Positions 1-6,614 of a stretch of DNA of 7,236 nucleotides are shown here, piece by piece (the first letter of the stretch is position 1; each line of letters opens with the position of its first letter). The notes beneath the pieces are model-generated. The model saw only the letters and a program-made list of their open reading frames with translations, was not told the DNA's origin and ran no database searches. A program made the translations under genes and the position numbers. Origin of the DNA: an uncultured Methylobacillus sp. (GTDB taxonomy: Bacteria; Pseudomonadota; Gammaproteobacteria; Burkholderiales; Methylophilaceae); the NCBI GenBank assembly GCA_946481235.1, contig CAMLME010000097.1:1-7236 (forward strand), given 5' to 3'.

Positions 1-249
1 GCATGCGGCGGCTTTTACGTGGTACCGCTCAACGCACTTCTGCAGGAACGCGGCCATGAAACCGTTGGCGCCGGCCATGCCGTGGCAGTACAGAATTTCG
101 TCGAAAACCTAGCCATGCTTGGGCTGGTGGGTCTGTATACGGCAATGGATAAGGGAGGCATGCCCATAGTGCAGTCCGCCACAATATTCGGTGGCGTGGT
201 GCTGGCAGCGATCAGTGCGTTGGCACTTTACCGACTCAATAACAAATGA
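1..249 (+). CDS. lplT: Lysophospholipid transporter LplT, C-terminal part (5' end outside window)
   Basis: Reading frame 1 is open from the first base to the TGA at 247-249, so this is the last 82 or so residues of a longer protein. The segment [14 protein letters not shown] followed by [15 protein letters not shown] matches the well-conserved C-terminal region of LplT, a major facilitator superfamily inner-membrane protein that flips lysophospholipids (for example 2-acyl-glycerophosphoethanolamine) inward for re-acylation. Two hydrophobic stretches are visible: around [13 protein letters not shown] and, near the end, [16 protein letters not shown], followed by a short polar tail (RLNNK), as expected for the last helices of an MFS carrier. 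The stop codon overlaps the start of the next gene (ATGA), suggesting translational coupling. In some bacteria LplT is fused or adjacent to the acyl-ACP synthetase Aas; that side of the gene is outside the window. Assignment is by family resemblance only. Confidence 0.85.
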   Translation, partial: ACGGFYVVPLNALLQERGHETVGAGHAVAVQNFVENLAMLGLVGLYTAMDKGGMPIVQSATIFGGVVLAAISALALYRLNNK

Positions 250-1889
250 CAATAGAGAAAATAATGCATAAAAATAAAGAGCATTTTTTATTTGCCCTCG
301 CATTGGTCCTGGCGGCCTGGTCTGCGTACGCCGCCCCTATTCCGGCCACGGCCGATGGCCAACTCGGACTTTATCCCGCAAACAACTTCCGCATCGCCGA
401 CGGTACGTGCAGTGATTGCAAGACTATTCCGCAAGCCATGTGGTATTTCAATGGCGAAGCGCTTGCCGTACCTGCGAAAAATACAGCCGGGTTCTTCCCT
501 GCTAAGCATACACAAGCAGATGTGGCAAGCTGGGCGGCCGGGAAACCCGATCTCGCGGCTCAGCCGCCGCTGGTCTGGCTAGGTTCCAGCTCAGTGATAC
601 CGCAAGCAACGTTGTCGGCTGGCGGTAAAACCATTGTGCTGGATGACGGAACATTATTAGGCTTCGGCATCGTGCCCAAGATTCCCACCAATCTTTCCTA
701 CTGGGACAACAGTACAAGCCAATACTTTGCGTCCCGACCTTTGCGACTACGTGGCGAAATCCATGGCAACACCTTTACCGCCCGCACCGTATGGCCGCTA
801 GACTATAGCATCGCGCCTGTCAGTCTGTCCGCGCCGCTGCTCAAGGGCGAATCCCTCAAGTCGCTGGTGCAGTATGAAAACGGCGGTGCGCGCAGCTCCT
901 ACCAGACAAGACTGTTGTGGGAGAGAAATCCCGGCGCTGCTCAAAAGTCGCCGGGCAAGGCCGTGGTCGGGCTAATGCTGAATGGCGCGCAAGGCGACGA
1001 CGACGAGGCGCACGGCGGCCATTTCGGCGTCGTCACCGGAAGATTCGAAGTGGACGGGAACTGGTCACGCTGGCTGGTCAACAATTTCTACAATCTTGAT
1101 TCATTCAGTGAAAAAGGCATCGTTGCTGCAGTAACGCCCATGGACAAATACCTGATGGATCTGAACAACGGCCAGAGCTATTACCGTCCGTCCTACATGG
1201 TGGTAGCCACCTTCAGAAACGACGCCCCGGCCGCGCTGTACCAAGGCGCGATCAATCGTGTGTACAACCACTTCTACCGCCATGACTTCGTCTACGACCA
1301 TTCGCGCGACAACTGCTCCGGTATCAGCATCGACACGTTCCGCACCCTGGGCTGGAACGTGCCCGAGCGCGGGGTGGAGAACCACCTGAAAGCCACGGCC
1401 GCCTACATGTATGTCGGCGCGACCGAAGGCAGCCTGGACAAAGGCCGAAAGATTTACGACTATCTCACGACGGAAACCACCCGGCTCTACCCTGCCGTGA
1501 CCTTCGATGCCATGGGCAACGATTTGCTGGCACTGGCACAAGGCAATACGGGACGAGATTTAACCCCGTTCGAGCAAAAACTGGCGCAGGACATCGAAGC
1601 CATCTGGTTCGTCCGCATCCCTCAAGTCCCCTCCAGCCGCGCGTTCGGGCTGGCGCCGGTGTACAGCTTCGACCAGTACATGTCGCAAGCACCGGAAGAC
1701 CGCAGCCAATGGAAGATCGTCCCCACCGAGCCGCGACCGTTCCCGGCAAACCTGCGCAATGGACTGGCTCTTGCACAGGAAAAACCGCTACCTGTCCCTA
1801 TACACATCGCCGGCATCGGGCTTGGCATATGCCTGACGGTGGTCGGTATTCGGCGCAGGTCAGCAAAACGCAAGAAATCTGCTAACTGA
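246..1889 (+). CDS. Exported, C-terminally anchored protein of unknown function, possible papain-like (NlpC/P60 or DUF4105-like) fold
   Basis: 547 residues if started at the ATG overlapping the lplT stop; a second ATG at 264 (541 aa) has a weak GAG-type binding site and is also plausible. A Sec signal peptide is clear: basic n-region (HKNKEH), hydrophobic core [13 protein letters not shown], probable cleavage after AYA (about residue 29). The mature N-terminus has a CxxC (C55, C58). The central part carries [11 protein letters not shown] (H256, H259) and about 100 residues later [11 protein letters not shown] (C357). A His-glycine segment followed by an Asn-Cys motif is the order seen in circularly permuted papain-like enzymes (LRAT, YiiX, DUF4105 groups); this is inference from motif order. 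Near the end a hydrophobic helix (about 518-535) is followed by a basic tail (RRRSAKRKK), so the protein is probably periplasmic with an inner-membrane C-terminal anchor. I do not recognise the family with certainty. Overlap with lplT suggests one operon and perhaps an envelope role. Confidence 0.88.
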   Translation: MTIEKIMHKNKEHFLFALALVLAAWSAYAAPIPATADGQLGLYPANNFRIADGTCSDCKTIPQAMWYFNGEALAVPAKNTAGFFPAKHTQADVASWAAGKPDLAAQPPLVWLGSSSVIPQATLSAGGKTIVLDDGTLLGFGIVPKIPTNLSYWDNSTSQYFASRPLRLRGEIHGNTFTARTVWPLDYSIAPVSLSAPLLKGESLKSLVQYENGGARSSYQTRLLWERNPGAAQKSPGKAVVGLMLNGAQGDDDEAHGGHFGVVTGRFEVDGNWSRWLVNNFYNLDSFSEKGIVAAVTPMDKYLMDLNNGQSYYRPSYMVVATFRNDAPAALYQGAINRVYNHFYRHDFVYDHSRDNCSGISIDTFRTLGWNVPERGVENHLKATAAYMYVGATEGSLDKGRKIYDYLTTETTRLYPAVTFDAMGNDLLALAQGNTGRDLTPFEQKLAQDIEAIWFVRIPQVPSSRAFGLAPVYSFDQYMSQAPEDRSQWKIVPTEPRPFPANLRNGLALAQEKPLPVPIHIAGIGLGICLTVVGIRRRSAKRKKSAN

Positions 1890-1903
1890 GATCGATGCAG
1901 GGT

Positions 1904-2068
1904 TCAACTAGGGATAGTAAGCGACCGATTCCACCAAGTGGATGAACTTTGCACTGTCACAGTACAAATAATCGTATCTGCGCTCCCCTTGCGGTCTTCA
2001 CCAAAATCATCCTCTTTCAATTCATTATCAACTTCACATTCGTGGACAACATCATCAGAACCGGACAT
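1904..2068 (-). CDS. Small acidic 54-aa hypothetical protein, or remnant of a longer gene
   Basis: Begins MSGSDDVVHECEVDNELKED and ends NRSLTIPS. The start is supported by a perfect Shine-Dalgarno AAGGAG (2075-2080) with a 6-base spacer before ATG, far better than the sites of the known genes here. The first half is strongly acidic (11 Asp/Glu within residues 5-25); the second half is Ser/Thr-rich with a Trp-Trp pair. There is no signal peptide, membrane segment or motif I recognise. It converges on the exported-protein gene, the two stop codons lying 15 bases apart, with no clear terminator between. The short length and the change in composition mid-way would also fit a truncated gene whose 3' part has been lost. 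Coding status is inferred from the binding site alone. Confidence 0.42.
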   Translation of the reverse strand: MSGSDDVVHECEVDNELKEDDFGEDRKGSADTIICTVTVQSSSTWWNRSLTIPS

Positions 2069-2140
2069 GCGAATCTCCTTAAAGGCTGTTTATTAGCTTG
2101 TAAATCCTGAGCGAATCAAAATTCGCGGAAGGAGCAGCCT
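2069..2140 (-). promoter_or_regulatory. Leader of the 54-aa ORF with mutually exclusive pairings around the ribosome binding site
   Basis: Read on the minus strand, the leader holds AGGCTG (2135-2140) directly followed by CTCCTT (2129-2134), then a perfect 6-bp hairpin GCGAAT-TTTG-ATTCGC (2111-2126), then CAGCCT (2083-2088) and the Shine-Dalgarno AAGGAG (2075-2080). AGGCTG can pair with CAGCCT, and CTCCTT with AAGGAG, but the order of the arms means both cannot form as simple nested helices. One state would hide the ribosome site, the other leave it free. The spacer between AAGGAG and ATG is itself ATTCGC, a third possible partner for GCGAAT. The complementarity is seen directly; a switching function is speculation. 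Confidence 0.3.
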
Positions 2141-2329
2141 AAAGCCACTCAAGAATTTTTATTACTTATTACATTTGAGTTACAGCGGACAGCAGGAGAC
2201 GTGCCAGATCATAAATATCAATAAAAAACATAAAGATGGAAATATTTTATGGAGCTTTAAGAAAAATAGATGTCGTCAATTGCAGACATGCAATCCCTTG
2301 TTAATTTCATCTTATTGAAACTTAAGGAA

Positions 2330-2376
2330 ATTATTTGTCTCCATATGCCGACACTTATCTTTCGGAGACAAATAAT
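2330..2376. repeat. Perfect 13-bp inverted repeat with 21-base spacer
   Basis: Left arm ATTATTTGTCTCC (2330-2342), right arm GGAGACAAATAAT (2364-2376), with no mismatch. In RNA from either strand it would form a 13-bp stem with a 21-base loop. Neither side is followed by a run of T long enough for a standard intrinsic terminator (AGGTTT on the plus side, TTTCC on the minus side). It could be a structured RNA element, a protein-binding operator, or the ends of a degenerate miniature element; no target duplication is obvious. Confidence 0.75.
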
Positions 2377-2452
2377 AGGTTTACGTGAGATCGGATGGGG
2401 TCGCAGAGATAGAAGTGGGAAAAGCTTGTCTTGAGAAACCTTTAATACTTAT

Positions 2453-2545
2453 CTAACCTACAGCTACTACCAGAGCGGCAAGAATGGTCACGAGCGCCAG
2501 GCTTATGATGAATTTGCTGTCATCGTTTCTTTGGTGGTATTTCAT
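2453..2545 (-). CDS. 30-aa single-pass membrane micro-protein
   Basis: A polar, charged N-terminus (MKYHQRNDDSK, residues 1-11) is followed by one uninterrupted hydrophobic stretch of about 18 residues (FIISLALVTILAALVVAV), a final glycine, then TAG. It is preceded by a strong Shine-Dalgarno GGAGG with an 8-base spacer. The layout, short polar head plus one helix, is that of the small bacterial membrane proteins that often escape annotation; such proteins commonly modulate a larger membrane partner, but nothing here shows which. It lies alone on the minus strand about 130 bases downstream of the ssrA terminator, so it needs its own promoter, which I could not find. Conservation of the peptide in relatives would settle it. 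Confidence 0.6.
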   Translation of the reverse strand: MKYHQRNDDSKFIISLALVTILAALVVAVG

Positions 2546-2598
2546 TTTAAATGCCTCCAGAAATAAGATCATTCCAAAATTGGACACCCCCTTTCCCC

Positions 2599-2630
2599 AA
2601 GGTTCGACAAACAGGCTCCTGATGAACATG
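2599..2630. repeat. Possible degenerate intergenic repeat of the TTCGACA...GAAC type
   Basis: The stretch contains GGTTCGACAA followed by AGGCTC and GATGAAC. It resembles, imperfectly, one half of the palindromic intergenic repeats found in many beta- and gammaproteobacteria (core CTTCGACAGGCTCAGnnCGAAC). Only a half-copy is present and there are insertions and mismatches, so this could be chance. Confidence 0.2.
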
Positions 2631-2673
2631 AATTAGTCATGAGGAATTTCATGAGTTGAAGATACCAGACGTG

Positions 2674-2700
2674 AAAAAGCCCGCATTGCGCGGGCTTTTT
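2674..2700. terminator. Bidirectional intrinsic terminator downstream of ssrA
   Basis: AAAAAGCCCGC (2674-2684) and GCGGGCTTTTT (2690-2700) form an 11-bp stem, GC-rich near the loop, with a 5-base loop. The A-run on one side becomes a U-run on the other strand, so it can stop transcription both ways. On the minus strand it lies 32 bases beyond the tmRNA 3' end and is its evident terminator. Confidence 0.92.
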
Positions 2701-2731
2701 GGACTTCTTGAGACTTGGTAAAACAAGGATT

Positions 2732-3094
2732 TGGTGGAGGTGGGGGGAATCGAACCCCCGTCCGCAAGCCCTCTACAGACAGTTCTACATACTTAGCCTG
2801 ATTGTTTGATTTGACCTTGCAACCGCCAACCGGCAGGCTGAGGCAAGGCGAGTTACCTTGGGTTTAATGCTGTATCAAGTAACCCGATACAACACGATCC
2901 TCTCTTAATGACGCTGCTGCAGGTTGCCCTGCCCGACCGAGAGGCCCTTCGGTGCAGCGTCCAGCCGGTATTAAGCGGCTAGAGCGTAAGTTTCGTCGTT
3001 TGCGACTATACTTTTTCCAGTTGTTTTACGAGGTGACTGGTCCTCGGTATGCCCTGCACTGCTTTGTAACCCACGTCGAAACCGGGTCACCCCC
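2732..3094 (-). ncRNA. ssrA: Transfer-messenger RNA (tmRNA, 10Sa RNA)
   Basis: With SmpB, tmRNA enters stalled ribosomes, acts first as alanyl-tRNA and then as a short mRNA that adds a degradation tag. The mature 5' end GGGGGUG (from 3094) pairs with CACCUCC near the 3' end, leaving A and an encoded CCA at 2732. The third pair is G-U, the identity element for alanyl-tRNA synthetase. The tRNA-like 3' part has a clear T-arm (GGTTCGATTCCCC), and the 5' end shows the family sequence GGTTTCGACG. The 363-base length is normal. The internal frame encodes ANDETYALAA and stop. The coding tag sits in the 5' half and pseudoknot-forming sequence follows, as in one-piece tmRNAs. smpB lies 63 bases upstream on the same strand and an intrinsic terminator follows. 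The exact 5' end is assigned from acceptor-stem pairing. Confidence 0.97.
2971..3003 (-). other. tmRNA proteolysis-tag reading frame (ANDETYALAA)
   Basis: The resume codon GCA lies at 3001-3003, followed by AAC GAC GAA ACT TAC GCT CTA GCC GCT and the stop TAA at 2971-2973. The tag ANDETYALAA differs from the E. coli tag ANDENYALAA at one position (T for N) and keeps the LAA end read by ClpXP and ClpAP. The sequence just upstream of the resume codon (AGTATAGTC) is where SmpB and 16S rRNA set the frame. Confidence 0.95.
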
Positions 3095-3147
3095 AGGTTC
3101 GCTGTTAAAGACCGGAGACCGATCGGATAAGTTCCACAGCAATCTGA

Positions 3148-3153
3148 ATTATA
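3148..3153 (-). promoter_or_regulatory. Probable -10 box of an ssrA promoter
   Basis: A perfect TATAAT on the minus strand, just after the smpB stop codon (3158-3160). The 17-base position upstream holds no good -35 box. Initiation about 7 bases downstream would leave some 45 bases of 5' leader to be trimmed from pre-tmRNA. Co-transcription with smpB is equally possible. Confidence 0.5.
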
Positions 3154-3157
3154 CGCG

Positions 3158-3607
3158 CTATTTATTGGCCGCCCGCATAATCCTGCCTTTTTCGCGCTCC
3201 CAGTCGCGCTCTTTCTCGGCCTCGCGCTTGTCATATTGCTTCTTGCCCTTGGCCAGGCCGATTTCAACTTTGACACGGCCCCGGGTGTAATGCATATCGA
3301 GTGGCACGAGTGTATAACCCGCGCGTTCGACCTTGCCGATGAGCTTGGCGATTTCTTCGCTGTGCAGCAAGAGCTTGCGGGTGCGGGTCGAGTCGGGACG
3401 GATATGCGTGGATGCGGCACCGAGCGGCGTAATGTGGCAGCCAATAAGATAAATCTCACCGCGCTGGATGATGACGTAGGCCTCCTTGAGCTGCACGCGG
3501 CCGTCGCGGATAGCTTTGACTTCCCAGCCTTCGAGCACGAGGCCGGCTTCATGTTTTTCTTCGATGAAGTAGTCGTGAAAGGCTTTTTTGTTCTGGGCGA
3601 TGCTCAT
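3158..3607 (-). CDS. smpB: SsrA-binding protein SmpB
   Basis: A 149-residue protein, within the usual 145-165 range. SmpB binds the tRNA-like part of tmRNA, delivers it with EF-Tu to ribosomes stalled without a stop codon, and fills the decoding centre. Family sequences are plain: N-terminal [20 protein letters not shown] then EGWEVKAIR (OB-fold strands), [12 protein letters not shown] (around residues 71-82), and the C-terminal [18 protein letters not shown] (121-138) whose basic tail becomes helical in the mRNA channel. The start matches the family N-terminus ([13 protein letters not shown]), although no clear Shine-Dalgarno precedes it (CCAAATTCC before ATG). The neighbour downstream on the same strand is ssrA, so both parts of the rescue complex are encoded together; ratA is divergent across a 53-base gap. 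Confidence 0.98.
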   Translation of the reverse strand: MSIAQNKKAFHDYFIEEKHEAGLVLEGWEVKAIRDGRVQLKEAYVIIQRGEIYLIGCHITPLGAASTHIRPDSTRTRKLLLHSEEIAKLIGKVERAGYTLVPLDMHYTRGRVKVEIGLAKGKKQYDKREAEKERDWEREKGRIMRAANK

Positions 3608-3660
3608 GGAATTTGGAATGGCTTAGAATCGCATCATTTTAACCTAATCGTCCCCTGCTC
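3608..3660. promoter_or_regulatory. Divergent smpB / ratA intergenic region
   Basis: 53 bases must serve both starts. For ratA, TAGAAT at 3624-3629 is a fair -10 box without a good -35. For smpB, TAAAAT on the minus strand (3636-3641) is a fair -10, again without a recognisable -35. Neither start has an obvious Shine-Dalgarno. Assignments are tentative. Confidence 0.3.
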
Positions 3661-4101
3661 ATGGCGCAAGTCGAAAAATCCGTACTGGTCCCACATTCGG
3701 CCACCCAGATGTATCAACTGGTCGACGCACCCGAGCGCTATCCGGAGTTCCTCCCATGGTGCGGCGGCGTGGATCTCAAACAGCGCGATGAGACCATCAC
3801 GGTGGCGACGCTACATATCGATTACCACGGCATCAAGCAGAACTTCACCACGGAAAACACCAAGACCTTCCCGACCTTGATGGATATCAAGCTGGTAGAC
3901 GGTCCGTTCCGCCATCTGGAAGGTGTCTGGCGTTTCATTCCGTTGTCCGAGGATGCCTGCAAGATTGAATTCAAGCTACACTACGAATTCTCCAGTCACC
4001 TGCTGGAAAAGATCATCGCGCCGGTGTTCAGTCATATCGCCAACACCTTTGTCGATGCTTTTGTAGAACGCGCAGAAATTATTTATGCCCCAAATGAATA
4101 A
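3661..4101 (+). CDS. ratA: Ribosome association toxin RatA / COQ10-like START-domain protein
   Basis: A 146-residue protein of the polyketide cyclase / COQ10 START-like family. In E. coli the homologue (RatA, YfjG) was reported to bind the 50S subunit and block 70S assembly; mitochondrial COQ10 homologues bind ubiquinone, so a quinone or lipid role is also possible. Family signatures: N-terminal VEKSVLVPHSATQMYQLVD, the highly conserved YPEFLPWCGG (27-36), strand pairs through the middle including VDGPFRHLEGVWRF (79-92), and the C-terminal helix starting HLLEKIIAPVF and running to AFVERAEIIY, which closes the hydrophobic pocket. The ATG at 3661 gives the family N-terminus; there is no clear Shine-Dalgarno. 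It is divergent from smpB and overlaps ratB by 17 bases, the arrangement also known in E. coli. The toxin label comes from E. coli work; nothing here tests it. Confidence 0.93.
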   Translation: MAQVEKSVLVPHSATQMYQLVDAPERYPEFLPWCGGVDLKQRDETITVATLHIDYHGIKQNFTTENTKTFPTLMDIKLVDGPFRHLEGVWRFIPLSEDACKIEFKLHYEFSSHLLEKIIAPVFSHIANTFVDAFVERAEIIYAPNE

Positions 4102-4417
4102 CGAGATCCTGGTCGAAGTCGCATATGCACTGCCCAAGCAGCAATTGATATTGGAGTTGATGGTTCCAGAAGGCACGACGGCTGAGCAAGCCGTCATGCA
4201 AAGCGGCATTACCGGCAAGTTCCCGGAAATCGATCTCAGTCAGAACAAGCTGGGCGTATTCGGCAAACTGATTAAAGGGGATACGGTATTGCGCGAACGC
4301 GACCGTGTCGAGATTTACCGCCCGCTAATTGCCGACCCCAAGGAGGTGCGTCGCCAGCGCGCTGCGGAAGGCAAGGTCATGAAAAAAGGCGGAGGGGATG
4401 CCCCTTCCGCCGAGTAA
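4085..4417 (+). CDS. ratB: RnfH-family ubiquitin-like protein RatB
   Basis: A 110-residue protein of the RnfH / UPF0125 family, small beta-grasp proteins of the ubiquitin/ThiS-MoaD type. Visible signatures: N-terminal ILVEVAYALPKQQLI, VPEGTTAEQAVMQSGI (28-43), FPEIDLSQNKLGVFGK and the conserved DRVEIYRPLIADPKEVRRQRA (73-93). It was originally paired with RatA as a putative antitoxin, but E. coli work did not support neutralisation, so the function is open. The start overlaps the ratA 3' end by 17 bases; a second ATG at 4094 would give a protein three residues shorter and cannot be excluded. The last codons are lysine- and glycine-rich (MKKGGGDAPSAE), and the DNA encoding them forms a terminator-like hairpin for the opposite strand. 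Confidence 0.93.
   Translation: MPQMNNEILVEVAYALPKQQLILELMVPEGTTAEQAVMQSGITGKFPEIDLSQNKLGVFGKLIKGDTVLRERDRVEIYRPLIADPKEVRRQRAAEGKVMKKGGGDAPSAE
4382..4411 (-). terminator. Intrinsic terminator for the minus-strand DUF4124 gene, embedded in the end of ratB
   Basis: GGCGGAGGGG (4388-4397) pairs with CCCCTTCCGCC (4401-4411): ten GC-rich pairs with one bulged T and a 3-base loop. Six A residues at 4382-4387 give a U6 tract immediately after the stem in minus-strand RNA, about 30 bases past the DUF4124 stop codon. In the plus direction no T-run follows. Confidence 0.75.
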
Positions 4418-4441
4418 TTCATCAAATTGATGCGCTAGCGT

Positions 4442-4960
4442 TTATTCGCAGTTCGCCGCAACGTCACTCTTCGCGTTTTCAAGCTCTGCCGCGATTTCCT
4501 TATCCCCGTAATATTCACGCTCACCTTTTTCGTTGACGCGATAAATACGTCCGCCTTGCTCAAACTGCGCCTGCTTTGATCGCGCAGCTTTACACGCCTG
4601 CTCCTTGGCCTTTTTCTCAGCGGCAAGCTTGTCTTCCTGCTGCTTTTTCGCCTCTGCATCCTTAGCAGCCTTTTGCTTCAGATCTTCCGACACTTTGTTT
4701 TTTGAGGCATTGGGATCATTTGGATTTCCAGGCGCAGACGGGGCGGCCTTTACAGACTCATCGACTTTTTTCGGATCAGGGGCCGCGACAGGCTGAGCAG
4801 ACTTCTTTCCAGAAAGCGTGGTATAGGGGATGTTGCTCAACGGCGGAGAGTCGGAATACTGCGTTTTACCGCTCTTGTCTTTCCATTTATAAACCTCCGC
4901 CGACACTGTTGCCGACATCAGCAAGGAAGTGCAAAAGAAGGCAATAAGCATTTTTTTCAT
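4442..4960 (-). CDS. Secreted DUF4124 domain protein with Lys/Ala-rich coiled segment
   Basis: A 172-residue protein. The frame is open further upstream, but the ATG at 4960 is preceded by AAGGGG with an 8-base spacer and gives a textbook signal peptide: MKKMLIAFFCTSLLMSATVSA, likely cut after residue 21. The mature protein opens with EVYKWKDKSGKTQYSDSPP (22-40), the hallmark of DUF4124, a small beta domain found at the N-terminus of many periplasmic proteins of beta- and gammaproteobacteria. Then follows a low-complexity Pro/Asn/Lys region, a charged, probably helical or coiled segment rich in K, A, E and Q (about 90-130), and a compact tail with YRVNEKGEREYYGD. Two cysteines (C123, C171) could form a disulfide in the periplasm. 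It has no close partner: it converges on ratB and is divergent from guaB. The biochemical role is unknown for the family. Confidence 0.9.
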   Translation of the reverse strand: MKKMLIAFFCTSLLMSATVSAEVYKWKDKSGKTQYSDSPPLSNIPYTTLSGKKSAQPVAAPDPKKVDESVKAAPSAPGNPNDPNASKNKVSEDLKQKAAKDAEAKKQQEDKLAAEKKAKEQACKAARSKQAQFEQGGRIYRVNEKGEREYYGDKEIAAELENAKSDVAANCE

Positions 4961-4991
4961 TTTAATATTCCCCTTAAAGCGTAATGGCGAA

Positions 4992-5020
4992 ACATTAACT
5001 CTTCGCTCAAAACCTGACAA
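4992..5020 (-). promoter_or_regulatory. Candidate promoter of the DUF4124 gene
   Basis: On the minus strand TTGTCA (5015-5020; five of six consensus bases) and TAATGT (4992-4997) are separated by 17 bases. The -10 is weak. A start near 4985 would leave a leader of about 25 bases that contains the AAGGGG site. Confidence 0.35.
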
Positions 5021-5033
5021 CCCACATAGCGGA

Positions 5034-5081
5034 TTTACCCACAAGCTCTCTACCTGTATAATCGCTTTTTGCCACAAGGGA
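5034..5081 (+). promoter_or_regulatory. guaB promoter and ribosome binding site
   Basis: TTTACC (5034-5039), a 17-base spacer and a perfect TATAAT (5057-5062) form a convincing sigma-70-type promoter. Initiation near 5069 gives a leader of only about 20 bases, carrying the Shine-Dalgarno AAGGGA (5076-5081) six bases before the guaB ATG. I see no PurR-like or other obvious operator. Confidence 0.7.
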
Positions 5082-5084
5082 TAG

Positions 5085-6548
<1,464 letters not shown>

Positions 6549-6557
6549 AGCCAGACC

Positions 6558-6585
6558 CGGCAGGCGCATTACTTCGCGCCTGCCG
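6558..6585. repeat. Perfect 10-bp intercistronic hairpin between guaB and guaA
   Basis: CGGCAGGCGC (6558-6567) and GCGCCTGCCG (6576-6585) are exact inverted complements with an 8-base loop. No T-run follows, so it is unlikely to be a strong intrinsic terminator. It begins 10 bases after the guaB stop and ends 29 bases before the guaA start. It may stabilise the guaB transcript 3' end, cause partial termination, or mark an RNA-processing point. Confidence 0.8.
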
Positions 6586-6614
6586 ACTGCATTCCACTTC
6601 TCACGGATCGAACC

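Larger units (their letters stand above)
2069..2452. other. AT-rich stretch without a convincing gene
   Basis: About 380 bases, visibly richer in A and T than the flanking genes. No reading frame of useful length on either strand. It holds the leader elements in front of the 54-aa ORF, a perfect 13-bp inverted repeat (2330-2376), and on the minus strand a 10-codon frame at 2257-2289 (MSAIDDIYFS) preceded by AAGGG at 5 bases. I see no tRNA, no transposase fragment and no CRISPR-like repetition. It may be decayed sequence, an untranslated region linking the two small minus-strand ORFs, or the site of a small RNA. Confidence 0.5.

Noticed and set aside
1101..1541. Minus-strand 146-codon frame inside the exported-protein gene
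   Set aside because: Antisense shadow of a gene with clear signal peptide and membrane anchor; no supporting start signal.
1794..1889. Possible PEP-CTERM-type sorting tail at the end of the exported protein (helix plus RRR)
   Set aside because: There is no Pro-Glu-Pro motif before the helix (the sequence is LPVPIH) and the basic tail is longer than usual, so a plain C-terminal anchor is the simpler reading.
2952..3290. Plus-strand 112-codon open frame
   Set aside because: It lies across the antisense of tmRNA and the 3' end of smpB, with no ribosome site and no recognisable protein features.
2971..3552. Minus-strand frame running through smpB in another frame and ending exactly with the tmRNA tag ANDETYALAA
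   Set aside because: The tag is read only after ribosome transfer to tmRNA. The stop-free run upstream is an out-of-frame reading of smpB plus tmRNA structure, hence coincidental.
4340..4348. Perfect Shine-Dalgarno AAGGAGGTG inside ratB
   Set aside because: No start codon at suitable spacing opens a new frame; it encodes the conserved PKEVR segment of RatB.
4442..5077. Longer version of the DUF4124 protein starting at 5077
   Set aside because: The extra 39 residues would bury the signal peptide inside the protein and overlap the guaB promoter; the ATG at 4960 has a good ribosome site.
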